Assembly: GCF_000372645.1 (NCBI RefSeq)
Contig: NZ_APMP01000005.1
Location: forward strand, 62,001-126,000
Length of the DNA: 64,000 nucleotides
Direction: 5' to 3'
From: Caulobacter vibrioides OR37
GTDB lineage: Bacteria > Pseudomonadota > Alphaproteobacteria > Caulobacterales > Caulobacteraceae
Shown here in pieces: positions 36,653 to 44,671 of this stretch (its first letter is position 1; each line of letters begins with the position of its first letter). The notes under the pieces are model-generated. The model saw nothing but the letters and a program-made list of their open reading frames with translations, ran no database searches and was not told where the DNA came from. Position numbers and translations under genes: made by a program.

Positions 36653-37809
36653 GTCCGGCCCGCCTCGATAGCGCGGTCCATTTCCAGGATACCGAGGACG
36701 ATGTGATAGAAGGAGCTGGCGGGCGCCGGCTCCTCCACGAAGGTCTCGTCGGGCAAGTACTTGTCGCGCCACAGGCCGGGGACCGGGGTGCGCAGATAGG
36801 CCAGCAGGCCCTCGGCCGCGGCGGCGGCCATGTCCCAATAGCGAGGCTCGCCGGTCAGTTCGGCGGCCAGCACGGCGGCCTTGATGCGCTCGGTCTGCGG
36901 CCACAGGCGCGCGCTGGCGTCGTGGATCGAGAAGTCGTCCAGCAAGGCGTTGATCGCCACGCCGCGCGCCAAATCGGTTCCGTGGGTCTCGGCGGCGTCG
37001 ATCATCTTCAGCGCGGCGGCCTCGGCGTCCGCCCGTCCCGCCAGCTTGCTCCAGCGCAGCAGCAGCCACCCCCACTCGAACTGATGGCCCGGTTCGCAGA
37101 TCCGTCCCTCGACGCCCGGCGCGGGGTTCCAGTCAAGATCGAAGAACTCGCGAATCTGGCCGCTCTGGCCATGGATGAATCTGGAAAGCGCGAGTTGGGC
37201 GATCTCGTCGGCCAGGGCGCGCCAGGCCGGGTCCGCGTCGATCTCGTTCCAGGCCAGCATGGCCTCGAACAGGTGCATGTGCGGGTTCGACTGCAGCGGC
37301 GCGGTCGGCGGGTTTGTCTGGTGAAAGCCCGCCATCGGGTGCTTGCGCTCGGCGACCAGCTTGTCGCGCACCGCCACGGCGATGGCGCGGACCTCGTCGG
37401 CGCGGGCCGGCGCCGCCTTGGCCGCCGCCGCCAGGGCGAACAGGGCGAAAGCTTGGTCATAGAGGTCGGCGGTCTCGTCCAGGCTCTCGCCGTTCGGCCC
37501 AACGAGGGCGCGGAAGAGCCCATCCGGGCGACGATATCGCGCGAGGTAGAACGACAAACCGTGCTCCACGGCTTCGCGCCAGGGCCCGTTCCAGCCTAGA
37601 TCGCCAGCGATGGCGAAGGAGTAGATCTGGCGCGGCAGAACCCGGCCGCGGCGCGGACCATCGACCGGCGCGCCCTCCTGGTCGAGCTTCTCGAAGAACC
37701 CGCCCTTCGCGTGGTCCGCCCCCGCGCGCCACCAAAGCGGATAGGCCGCTTCGGTCGCCCAGGTCTTGAGACGGTCGCGCAGGCGGGCGGCGTCGGCGAA
37801 GGCGTTCAT
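36649..37809 (-). CDS. AGE-family sugar isomerase/epimerase (N-acylglucosamine 2-epimerase-like)
   Basis: 386 residues, alpha/alpha-barrel of the N-acylglucosamine 2-epimerase / mannose isomerase family: RVLPRQIYSFAIAGDLGW, LYDQAFALFALAAAAKA, SNPHMHLFEAMLAWNEI, EPGHQFEWGWLLLRWSK (catalytic His), and FYHIVLGILEMD. Convergent overlap with the manC stop suggests a shared pathway; it could supply mannose-6-P in place of the missing cupin isomerase. The start at 37809 follows GGAGCTTCCG. Confidence 0.9.
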   Translation of the reverse strand: MNAFADAARLRDRLKTWATEAAYPLWWRAGADHAKGGFFEKLDQEGAPVDGPRRGRVLPRQIYSFAIAGDLGWNGPWREAVEHGLSFYLARYRRPDGLFRALVGPNGESLDETADLYDQAFALFALAAAAKAAPARADEVRAIAVAVRDKLVAERKHPMAGFHQTNPPTAPLQSNPHMHLFEAMLAWNEIDADPAWRALADEIAQLALSRFIHGQSGQIREFFDLDWNPAPGVEGRICEPGHQFEWGWLLLRWSKLAGRADAEAAALKMIDAAETHGTDLARGVAINALLDDFSIHDASARLWPQTERIKAAVLAAELTGEPRYWDMAAAAAEGLLAYLRTPVPGLWRDKYLPDETFVEEPAPASSFYHIVLGILEMDRAIEAGRT

Positions 37810-37910
37810 CGGAAGCTCCAGCGAGATGCACGTCTTTCTAGGCGAGGTCGTGGCCCAAGGCCAAGACAGCGGCATGGCGTTTCGGCGACGGCCGGGGTAG
37901 TGGTCCGACC

Positions 37911-38456
37911 ATGATCAGCGCCCTCGATCTTCCGCCGCTGAAGGCCGTGTTCCTGGACCGCGACGGGGTCCTGAACATCGACCACGGCTATGTCTCCGAT
38001 CCGGCCAAGCTGGACTGGATCGACGGCGCCCGCGAGGCGGTGGCGGCCATGACCCGGGCGGGCCTGAAGGTGCTGGTGGTCACCAACCAGTCGGGCATCG
38101 GCCGGGGCTATTTCGACGAACCGGCCATGGACCGCTTCCACGCCGCCATGCAGGCGCAACTGGACGCGCTGGGAGGGCGTATCGACGCCTTCTATCACTC
38201 GCCGTTTCACGAGACCGCGATCATCGAAGCCTACCGCGTCGCAGACCATCCAGACCGTAAACCCAATCCCGGCATGATCCTGCGGGGCTTGGCCGACTGG
38301 AACCTGACGCCACTGGAGACCGTGATCATCGGCGATCGCGATATCGACGTCGAAGCCGGCGCGCGGGCGGGCGTACCGGGCTATCTGTTCCCGGGCGGCG
38401 ATCTGAGGGCCTTTGTCAGCCAGGTGCTGGGCGAGCGCGTTGCGGCGCTGAGATGA
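37911..38456 (+). CDS. gmhB: HAD-IIIA phosphatase, heptose bisphosphate phosphatase-like
   Basis: Predicted to dephosphorylate heptose 1,7-bisphosphate for ADP-heptose synthesis. 181 residues: HAD motif I FLDRDGVLNIDHGY, motif II VVTNQSGIGRGYF, motif III RKPNPGM, motif IV IIGDRDIDVEAG. The Cys/His zinc loop of classical GmhB is replaced (YHSPFHE, then ADHPDRKP); the protein has no cysteine at all, so it cannot bind zinc the usual way. A related HAD-IIIA substrate is possible. It overlaps the next gene by 4 bases (ATGA). Confidence 0.82.
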   Translation: MISALDLPPLKAVFLDRDGVLNIDHGYVSDPAKLDWIDGAREAVAAMTRAGLKVLVVTNQSGIGRGYFDEPAMDRFHAAMQAQLDALGGRIDAFYHSPFHETAIIEAYRVADHPDRKPNPGMILRGLADWNLTPLETVIIGDRDIDVEAGARAGVPGYLFPGGDLRAFVSQVLGERVAALR

Positions 38457-39340
38457 AGATCCTGCTGCTGGGCAAGACCGGCCAGGTCGCCACGGCGTTT
38501 CAGGCCGCCGCGCGCGGACGGGAAGACGTCGAGGTGATCGCGCTTTCCCGCGCCGATCTCGACCTGGAGAACACCGACGCTATCCGCGCCGCGATCCTGG
38601 GCGCCGACTGCGATCTCGTGCTCAACGCCGCCGCCTTCACCCAGGTGGACCGAGCCGAGACGCTTGCCGGAGAGGCCTTCGCGGTCAACGCTCGCGCTCC
38701 CGGCGAGATGGCGCGGGCGTGCGCCGAGCGCGACTTGCCGCTCGTGCATCTATCGACCGACGCGGTGTTCGACGGCCTGACCGACCGGCCCTATGTCGAG
38801 ACCGACGCGCCTTCACCGATCAATGTCTATGGCCGCTCGAAGCTGGCCGGCGAGCAAGCGGTCCTCGCCCATGCCCGGACCGTGGCGCTGCGAGTCTCGT
38901 GGGTCTTCTCCCGGCATGGCCGCAACTATGTCAGCTTCATGCTGCGCCTGGCCCGCGAGCGGGAGGTGCTGAAGGTCGTCGCCGACCAGTTCGGGACGCC
39001 GACCGACGGCGAGGCCCTGGCCGCGTTTCTGCTGGCGACCGCGCCGCGTTGGGCCGCCGCGCCGGCCGAAGACCCGGCGTTCGGCCTGTTCCACTTCGCC
39101 AACGCCGACGAGACCAGCCGCTTCGACTTCGCCAAGGCCGCGATCGATCGCGATCCGCTGACCCGCGCGCGACTGGAGCCGACCACCCAGGCCGCCTTCG
39201 CCGAGCCCGCGCCCCGGCCGCCCCGCTCGCCTTTGGATACGGGCAAGCTGCGCGCCCTGTTCGGCTTCACGCCGGAACCGTGGCGCCCAGCGGTCGAACG
39301 GACCGCCGATCGCCTCGTGACCACCGGTTTGGCCGGCTAA
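38453..39340 (+). CDS. rfbD: dTDP-4-dehydrorhamnose reductase (second copy)
   Basis: 295 residues, closer to textbook RmlD than the copy at 22795: LLGKTGQVATAF, STDAVFDGLTDRPYVETDAP, NVYGRSKLAGEQA (Tyr/Lys), VSWVFSRHGRNYVSFMLRLA, VVADQFGTPTDGEALA. It lies in a gmhB-rfbD pair (ATGA overlap) away from rfbB/A/C. It may provide the same activity or act on another dTDP-4-keto sugar. Confidence 0.88.
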   Translation: MKILLLGKTGQVATAFQAAARGREDVEVIALSRADLDLENTDAIRAAILGADCDLVLNAAAFTQVDRAETLAGEAFAVNARAPGEMARACAERDLPLVHLSTDAVFDGLTDRPYVETDAPSPINVYGRSKLAGEQAVLAHARTVALRVSWVFSRHGRNYVSFMLRLAREREVLKVVADQFGTPTDGEALAAFLLATAPRWAAAPAEDPAFGLFHFANADETSRFDFAKAAIDRDPLTRARLEPTTQAAFAEPAPRPPRSPLDTGKLRALFGFTPEPWRPAVERTADRLVTTGLAG

Positions 39341-39411
39341 GCGCTGGCGCCAAAGAGCGGCGCGCGGTACACCCACGCCCGACTTCTCCATAGACGCGAC
39401 GTGACCGACCC

Positions 39412-40065
39412 ATGCAGATCTTCCTCGACAGCACCGACACCAAGGTCATCGCCGACCTGGCCTCGACCGGTCTGGTGGATGGCGTGACCACCAATCCGAC
39501 CCTGATCGCCAAGTCGGGCCGGCCGATGCTGGAGGTGATCGCCGAGATCTGCGACCTCGTCCCGGGTCCGATCAGCGCCGAGGTGGCCGCCACCACCGCC
39601 GAGGCCATGATCGCCGAAGGCAAGAAGCTGGCCGCCATCGCCCCGAACGTGGTGGTGAAGATCCCGCTGACCCGCGATGGCCTGATCGCCTGCGCCGCCT
39701 TCGCCGACGAAGAGATCAAGACCAACGTCACCCTGTGTTTCTCCGCGACCCAGGCCCTGCTGGCCGCCAAGGCCGGGGCGACCTTCGTCTCGCCGTTCAT
39801 CGGCCGTCTGGACGACTACGGCTTCGACGGCATGGACCTGATCCGCGACATCCGCGCGATCTACGACAACTACGGCTATGAGACCGAAATCCTCGCGGCC
39901 TCGGTGCGCAACGCCGGCCACGTGAAGGAAGCCGCGATCGTGGGCGCCGACGTCGTCACCATCCCGCCGGCCGTGTTCGGCGATCTCTACAAGCACCCGC
40001 TGACCGACAAGGGCCTGGAGCAGTTCCTGAAGGACTGGGCCTCGACCGGCCAGTCGATCCTGTAG
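39412..40065 (+). CDS. tal: Transaldolase / fructose-6-phosphate aldolase family
   Basis: 217-residue short-form (MipB/TalC) transaldolase, decameric class I aldolase. [29 protein letters not shown], Schiff-base Lys in [23 protein letters not shown], and [19 protein letters not shown]. Short forms can be transaldolases (subfamily 3B) or Fsa; with tkt in the same window, a pentose-phosphate transaldolase is the more likely role. Confidence 0.94.
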   Translation: MQIFLDSTDTKVIADLASTGLVDGVTTNPTLIAKSGRPMLEVIAEICDLVPGPISAEVAATTAEAMIAEGKKLAAIAPNVVVKIPLTRDGLIACAAFADEEIKTNVTLCFSATQALLAAKAGATFVSPFIGRLDDYGFDGMDLIRDIRAIYDNYGYETEILAASVRNAGHVKEAAIVGADVVTIPPAVFGDLYKHPLTDKGLEQFLKDWASTGQSIL

Positions 40066-40131
40066 GGCCGCGCGAGCGAGGGCGTGCCGAAGGAGGCTCG
40101 CCCGAAGCGCGAATAGGTGATCACAGTTTAT

Positions 40132-40164
40132 TTCGCTAAAGCGAAGCTGGTTCGCAAACGCGAA
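40132..40164. promoter_or_regulatory. Tandem 14-bp palindromes upstream of small gene
   Basis: TTCGCTAAAGCGAA (40132-40145) and TTCGCAAACGCGAA (40151-40164), both TTCGC-N4-GCGAA, 19 bp apart start to start (just under two helical turns). Such paired symmetric sites are typical of dimeric repressor operators; alternatively each can form a 5-6 bp RNA hairpin in the leader. Confidence 0.5.
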
Positions 40165-40206
40165 CTCATGCGTTACAGCTTGGTCCGTCCACAGAGGGCC
40201 AAGCCG

Positions 40207-40440
40207 ATGGTTCCGAACGCCGCAGAAACCGAGGTCCGCCTGGCCGGTCCCGAAGAGGCCGACCGTTTCTCGCGTTTCCTGCAGGGCTTTCTCTCGGCCA
40301 ACGGCTTCCCGTTCGTGATCGTGCACGACACGCCCGAGCTTCTGGGCCAGCTTCGCAAGGTGGTGTTCGAGGACGCCGGCCTGAGCCACAAGTTCGCCAG
40401 CGAGTGGCTGAACCAAAGAGGCACGGCCGGCAGCGCCTAG
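40207..40440 (+). CDS. Hypothetical small protein
   Basis: About 77 residues from ATG 40207 (MVPNAAETEVRLAGPEEADR), supported by AGAGG 10 bases upstream; in-frame starts at 40117 and 40168 are possible but the former would include the tandem palindromes. Soluble, no Cys, slightly acidic, with SRFLQGFLSANGFPFVIVHD and LSHKFASEWLNQRG. No family recognised. The stop codon lies at the edge of a CIR-type repeat. Confidence 0.6.
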   Translation: MVPNAAETEVRLAGPEEADRFSRFLQGFLSANGFPFVIVHDTPELLGQLRKVVFEDAGLSHKFASEWLNQRGTAGSA

Positions 40441-40509
40441 AACGTGAGGCTGAAAGTGGGAACCGGTTTCAGCTTATCTCACGCTCTAAACATTTGATTT
40501 AGAGCCTTT
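40438..40509. repeat. CIR-type intergenic repeat, module 2 only
   Basis: Nearly exact reverse complement of 23779-23847: TAGAACGTGAGGCTGAAAG, GGGAACCGGTTTCAGC, CTCACGCTCT, then AAACATTTGATTTAGAGCC. Module 1 with the CcrM site is missing. It provides the TAG of the small gene upstream and ends five bases before the mscS-family stop. Confidence 0.82.
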
Positions 40510-40514
40510 AGCGG

Positions 40515-41501
40515 TCAGGCCTTCGGCCGAGCTCGAGGCGACGCCGGCGCCGATTTCCGAGCCCGACGCGTCTTGATCAGATTCAGCAGGTGGTGCTCGC
40601 CCTCGCCCGGCATGGCTGGCGAGGGATCCTTGGCCTTGGTCGGGCGCGGCGGCGGCAGGTCGTCGCGCGAGGGGTCCTCCGTCAGAAGATGCGCGGCCAG
40701 CATCAGGTCGGTCTTGACCGGGCCAAAGTCGGCGGACGCGGTCCAGGCGCGGATCGCGGCCTGGGCGTAGGCCTCCGACAGGTCGGTCACCTCGATCATC
40801 ACCGCCGGTTCCTTGCGGATGCGCGGATCATTCTCGGCCCGTTCGCGCAGCCGCTTGAGCACGGCGACCAGATCGGTTTTCAGCGGAACCTTGAACAGCA
40901 CGTCGGCCCGACGATGCCGATGGGTCGAATAGTTCAGGATGACGTCGCCGAACACCTTGCTGTTGGGGATCATCACCTTGACGTTGTCGAACGTGGCGAT
41001 CTCGGTGAACAGCAGGTCCAGCGACTTGACCGTGCCCTGGCGGGTCGAGGTCTCGATGACATCGCCGACGCGATAGGGGCGGAACAGCAGGATCATCATC
41101 CCGGCCGCGACGTTCGAAAGCGCGCCCTGCAGCGCCAGGCCGATGGCCAGCGAGGCCGCGCCCAGCACCGCGATGATCGAGGTGGCCTGCACGCCGAGCT
41201 GCTGCAGCACCGCCACCAGGCCCATGGCGATGACGGCGTAGCGCGCCAGAGAGGCGCTGAAGCTCTCCAAGGTGGGATCGGGCGCGTTGCGATGCACGCG
41301 CGCCAGCGTGCGACGCATGAACCGCGCGGCCCAGCCGGCGAGCCAGAAGGTCAGGACCAGGATCAGGCCCGCCACCACCAGATTCACCGCGAGCTTGCCC
41401 AACCAGTCGAGGAAGTGCCCGAGCATGGTTTCATCGGCCTTGATCTTGGCGATGGACGGCAAGGCGGCGTCCGGCGGGATGACGCTGGGTTTGGTCTGCA
41501 T
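40515..41501 (-). CDS. Mechanosensitive ion channel (MscS family)
   Basis: 328 residues, inner membrane. TM segments about 36-58, 84-104 and the pore helix about 110-138 (AVLGAASLAIGLALQGALSN, the Ala/Gly-packed MscS TM3). The cytosolic beta domain starts RPYRVGDVIET, followed by IPNSKVFGDVILNYS. The basic, Pro-rich C-terminal ~50 residues are probably disordered. Gates on membrane tension for osmotic protection. Confidence 0.95.
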   Translation of the reverse strand: MQTKPSVIPPDAALPSIAKIKADETMLGHFLDWLGKLAVNLVVAGLILVLTFWLAGWAARFMRRTLARVHRNAPDPTLESFSASLARYAVIAMGLVAVLQQLGVQATSIIAVLGAASLAIGLALQGALSNVAAGMMILLFRPYRVGDVIETSTRQGTVKSLDLLFTEIATFDNVKVMIPNSKVFGDVILNYSTHRHRRADVLFKVPLKTDLVAVLKRLRERAENDPRIRKEPAVMIEVTDLSEAYAQAAIRAWTASADFGPVKTDLMLAAHLLTEDPSRDDLPPPRPTKAKDPSPAMPGEGEHHLLNLIKTRRARKSAPASPRARPKA

Positions 41502-41641
41502 GAAAGCCTCGATTGGCGCCCCCGCGCCGTTCGGTCAACGGCGGCGACGCGGCCATGGTTCCGCTTGCCCCGTCTGGGGGAAACAGTCGGTTACATCAAT
41601 TGGCTCGAATTCGTCATGAACGCCCACTAGAGCGTGGCGCC

Positions 41642-42808
41642 ATGACCATGCCCTTCATCGACCTCGCCGCGCAGCAGCGCCGAATCCGCGACAAGATCGA
41701 CGCCGCCATAGCCAAGGTTTTGGACAGCGGCGCCTATGTCATGGGCCCGCAGGTTCGAGAGTTCGAAGCCAAGCTGGCGGCGTTCGGCCAAGCCAAGCTG
41801 GCCCTGTCCTGCGCCAATGGCACCGACGCCATCGCCCTGCCGCTGATGGCCTGGGACATCGGTCCGGGCGACGCTGTATTCTGCCCGTCCTTCACCTTCG
41901 CCGCGACGCCCGAGGTCGCGCCCTGGGTCGGCGCCACGCCGGTGTTCGTCGACATCCTGCCCGACACCTTCAACCTCGACCCCGCCAAGCTGGACGCCGC
42001 CATCGCCGGGGTGAAGGCCGAGGGCAAACTGACCCCGAAGGTCGTGATCGCGGTCGACCTGTTTGGCCAGCCCGCCGACTATCCGGCGATCAAGGCCATC
42101 TGCGATCGCGAGGGCCTGAAGCTGATCGCCGACAGCGCCCAAGGCTTCGGCTGCACGTTGAACGGCCATCATCCGCTGCATTGGGCCGATGTCGCCACCA
42201 CCAGCTTCTTCCCGGCCAAGCCTTTGGGCGGCTATGGCGACGGCGGGGCGGTGCTGACCAATGATCAGACCCTTTGGGACCTGATGGACAGCTATCGCGT
42301 TCACGGCAAGGCGGTCGGCCCGGACCTGCAAGGCCGGACCTTCGACCACGACCCGAAATACCTGAACACCCGCATCGGGATGAACTCGCGCCTGGACACC
42401 CTGCAGGCGGCGATCCTGATCGAGAAGCTGGCGATTTTCGCCGAGGAAATCGACCTGCGCCAAGTCGTCGCCCAGCGCTATGCCGAGGGCCTGAAGGGCG
42501 CGGTGATCGCGACTCCGACGGTGATCGACGGCGGCGTTTCGGTGTGGGCGCAGTATGTCATCGAGCACCAGAACCGCGACGGCCTGGCCGCGCATCTCAA
42601 GGCCCAAGGCATTCCGACGGCGGTCTATTATCCCGTGCCGATGCACGCCCAGGCGCCCTATGCCGGCTATCCGCGCGGCGCGGGCGGTCTGCCCGTGACC
42701 GAGGCCAAGGCCCAGACGGTGCTGGCCCTGCCGATGCACCCCTACCTGACCGAAGCCGACCAGGCGCGGATCATCGACGCCATTCGCGCTTTCGCGGACA
42801 GGCTTTAG
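41642..42808 (+). CDS. DegT/DnrJ/EryC1/StrS family sugar aminotransferase
   Basis: PLP transaminase making amino-deoxy sugars for LPS or polysaccharide. 388 residues: FIDLAAQQRRIRDKI, SCANGTDAIALPLMAWDIGP, SFTFAATPEV, DSAQGFGC, PLP Lys in FFPAKPLGGYGDGGA, and MNSRLDTLQAAIL. It resembles WbpE/PglE-type enzymes using UDP-linked keto sugars, but the exact substrate is not certain. Start 41642 (MTMPFIDLAAQ). Its TAG stop is the first base of a CIR-type repeat. Confidence 0.93.
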   Translation: MTMPFIDLAAQQRRIRDKIDAAIAKVLDSGAYVMGPQVREFEAKLAAFGQAKLALSCANGTDAIALPLMAWDIGPGDAVFCPSFTFAATPEVAPWVGATPVFVDILPDTFNLDPAKLDAAIAGVKAEGKLTPKVVIAVDLFGQPADYPAIKAICDREGLKLIADSAQGFGCTLNGHHPLHWADVATTSFFPAKPLGGYGDGGAVLTNDQTLWDLMDSYRVHGKAVGPDLQGRTFDHDPKYLNTRIGMNSRLDTLQAAILIEKLAIFAEEIDLRQVVAQRYAEGLKGAVIATPTVIDGGVSVWAQYVIEHQNRDGLAAHLKAQGIPTAVYYPVPMHAQAPYAGYPRGAGGLPVTEAKAQTVLALPMHPYLTEADQARIIDAIRAFADRL

Positions 42809-42872
42809 ATACAAATGTTTAGAGCGCGTTCGAGCGGTTTAACCCCACACACTTAAACCTAACGCGCTCTAA
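42805..42872. repeat. CIR-type intergenic repeat between convergent stops
   Basis: TTTAGATACAAATGTTTAGAGC linker then GCGTTCGAGCGGTTTAA...TTAAACCTAACGCGCTCT. It runs exactly from the TAG of the aminotransferase to the TAG of the histidine kinase on the other strand, so it supplies both stop codons. No GANTC. Confidence 0.8.
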
Positions 42873-44626
42873 CCCGCTCGCGCGCGGTCCAGGGCCGCGT
42901 AGAGCGCCGCGATGTCGAGCGGCTTGGCCAGCCAGTCGGTCATGCCCGCGGCCCGGCAAGCCTCGACCTCATCGGCGGCCACGCCGGCGCTGAAGCCGAT
43001 GACGGGAATGTCGTGGTTGCGGCCCTTGCCGGCCCGCAGGCGTCGGGTGGCCTCGCGGCCGTCCAACCCCGGCATGTTGACGTCCATCAGCACCACGTCG
43101 AAGGCCTGCGCCTCGAGCCGCTCCAGGGCTTCGTTTCCGTCGGGCGCGGTGGTGAGCGTCACGCCGAGGGGCTCCAGCACCAGCGCCAACGTCCGGCGAT
43201 TGATCTCGTGATCGTCCACGGCCAGGACGCGCAGGTCGCCGACCGACGGCGCCAGGGCCGGACCCTCATCCGCCGAGCGCGGCGCGGCCTCTTCCCGCCC
43301 GATGGGCAAAACCAGGGTCAGGCGAAACACCGCGCCCCGGGCGGCGGCCGGACAGGCCTCCAGATCACCGCCCATCAGGCGCGCCAGCTGCCGGCTCACC
43401 GTCAGCCCAAGGCCGGTGCCGCCATAGGTCCGCGCTGTTTCCTGGGAGGCCTGGGCGTAGGGCGTGAAGAGCCGGTCCATGGCCTCGGGGCTGATTCCGG
43501 GACCGTTGTCCTCGACTTCGATGACGACGCGAACCTTGGCGTCGCCGACGGTCTCGCCGGTCAGTCGGACCTCGATCACGCCCCGCTCGGTAAACTTGAT
43601 GGCGTTGGACAGCAGGTTGTTGAGGATCTGACGCAGGCGGAATGGATCGCCGCGCACCCAGATCGACGGCTGTTCGCCGGGAGGATCGCGTAGGGCCAGG
43701 CCCTTGGCCTTGACGTTGGCGGTCCAGAAGCGCGTCGCGTCCCGGATGGCCCCCAGCACGTCGAAATCGCGCTCTTCCAGGCTCATGGCGCGGGCCTCGA
43801 TCTTGGCCTGGTCGAGCATGTCGGTCAGCAGACCGGTCATCAGCTGTCCGGCGTCGAAGATCAGGTTGGCCGTCGCCTGGGTCTGGACGGGACTGGCGCC
43901 GCCGCGGATCAGCTGGGCGCCGGCGACGATGGCGGACAGCGGCGTTCGCAGCTCGTGGCTGACGATAGCCGCCATGGCGGTGCGTTCCGACAGCGCCTCT
44001 TCGGTCTGCACGCGCCGCCGGTCGGCTTCCTCGCGGGCCGCGAACAGGGCGCGACGCTGGTGGTGCATACGCATCCAGATCGTGTGCAGCGCCAGGATCA
44101 TGAAGCCCACCGACACGGCGAGAATGGCCCCCTGGCCGCGCGTCGCCTGCGGCATCAGAAACGGCGTCGCCGCCAGGCCGATCGCGTAGGGGGTGAAGCC
44201 CAGATAAAATAGCGGACGGCTGTCGACTCCCGAGACGACGTTGTTCAGCGCGCCCCCGATCAGCACCATCACGGCCAGGGCCATCAGCGGCGGCTGGCCG
44301 CTTCGCCAAAAGATCAGCGCCGCGCCGGCGTGAACGACGGCCATCGACAACATCGACGCCAACATCAGGACGACCCGCGCCGCCAGATGATGCTTGGGCA
44401 ACCCGCCCTTGGCGAAAGGCCGAACCGCCACGAACTCCAGCGCCTGGACCGACAGGCTCGCGGTCAGCCACAGCGGGATCAGGTCTAGGCGTCCGATAAG
44501 ACCCAGCGCCCAGCTCAGCAGAACCGTCAGTCCGACGCGCGAATAGGCCTGGCGGTAGCGCTCCTTCGCATTGATCCGCAGGTGCGGAAGCAAGACGGCC
44601 AACACGGACGGTAAGGACGCACTCAT
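42869..44626 (-). CDS. Hybrid sensor histidine kinase/response regulator
   Basis: 585 residues. Five or six TM segments in residues ~30-190, then a coiled linker, HisKA with H224 in IVSHELRTPLSAI, HATPase (NLLSNAIKFTERG, DNGPGIS, GGTGLGLTVSRQL), and a C-terminal receiver (AVDDHEINRR, phospho-Asp in VLMDVNMPGLDG, Lys in WLAKPLD). The periplasmic loops are short, so the signal is probably membrane-embedded. Start 44626 follows AAGGAAGAGG. No cognate regulator is adjacent. Confidence 0.94.
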   Translation of the reverse strand: MSASLPSVLAVLLPHLRINAKERYRQAYSRVGLTVLLSWALGLIGRLDLIPLWLTASLSVQALEFVAVRPFAKGGLPKHHLAARVVLMLASMLSMAVVHAGAALIFWRSGQPPLMALAVMVLIGGALNNVVSGVDSRPLFYLGFTPYAIGLAATPFLMPQATRGQGAILAVSVGFMILALHTIWMRMHHQRRALFAAREEADRRRVQTEEALSERTAMAAIVSHELRTPLSAIVAGAQLIRGGASPVQTQATANLIFDAGQLMTGLLTDMLDQAKIEARAMSLEERDFDVLGAIRDATRFWTANVKAKGLALRDPPGEQPSIWVRGDPFRLRQILNNLLSNAIKFTERGVIEVRLTGETVGDAKVRVVIEVEDNGPGISPEAMDRLFTPYAQASQETARTYGGTGLGLTVSRQLARLMGGDLEACPAAARGAVFRLTLVLPIGREEAAPRSADEGPALAPSVGDLRVLAVDDHEINRRTLALVLEPLGVTLTTAPDGNEALERLEAQAFDVVLMDVNMPGLDGREATRRLRAGKGRNHDIPVIGFSAGVAADEVEACRAAGMTDWLAKPLDIAALYAALDRARAG

Positions 44627-44671
44627 CGCCTCTTCCTTAGGCCGGACAGGCAAAGGAGACGTGAACATCGC

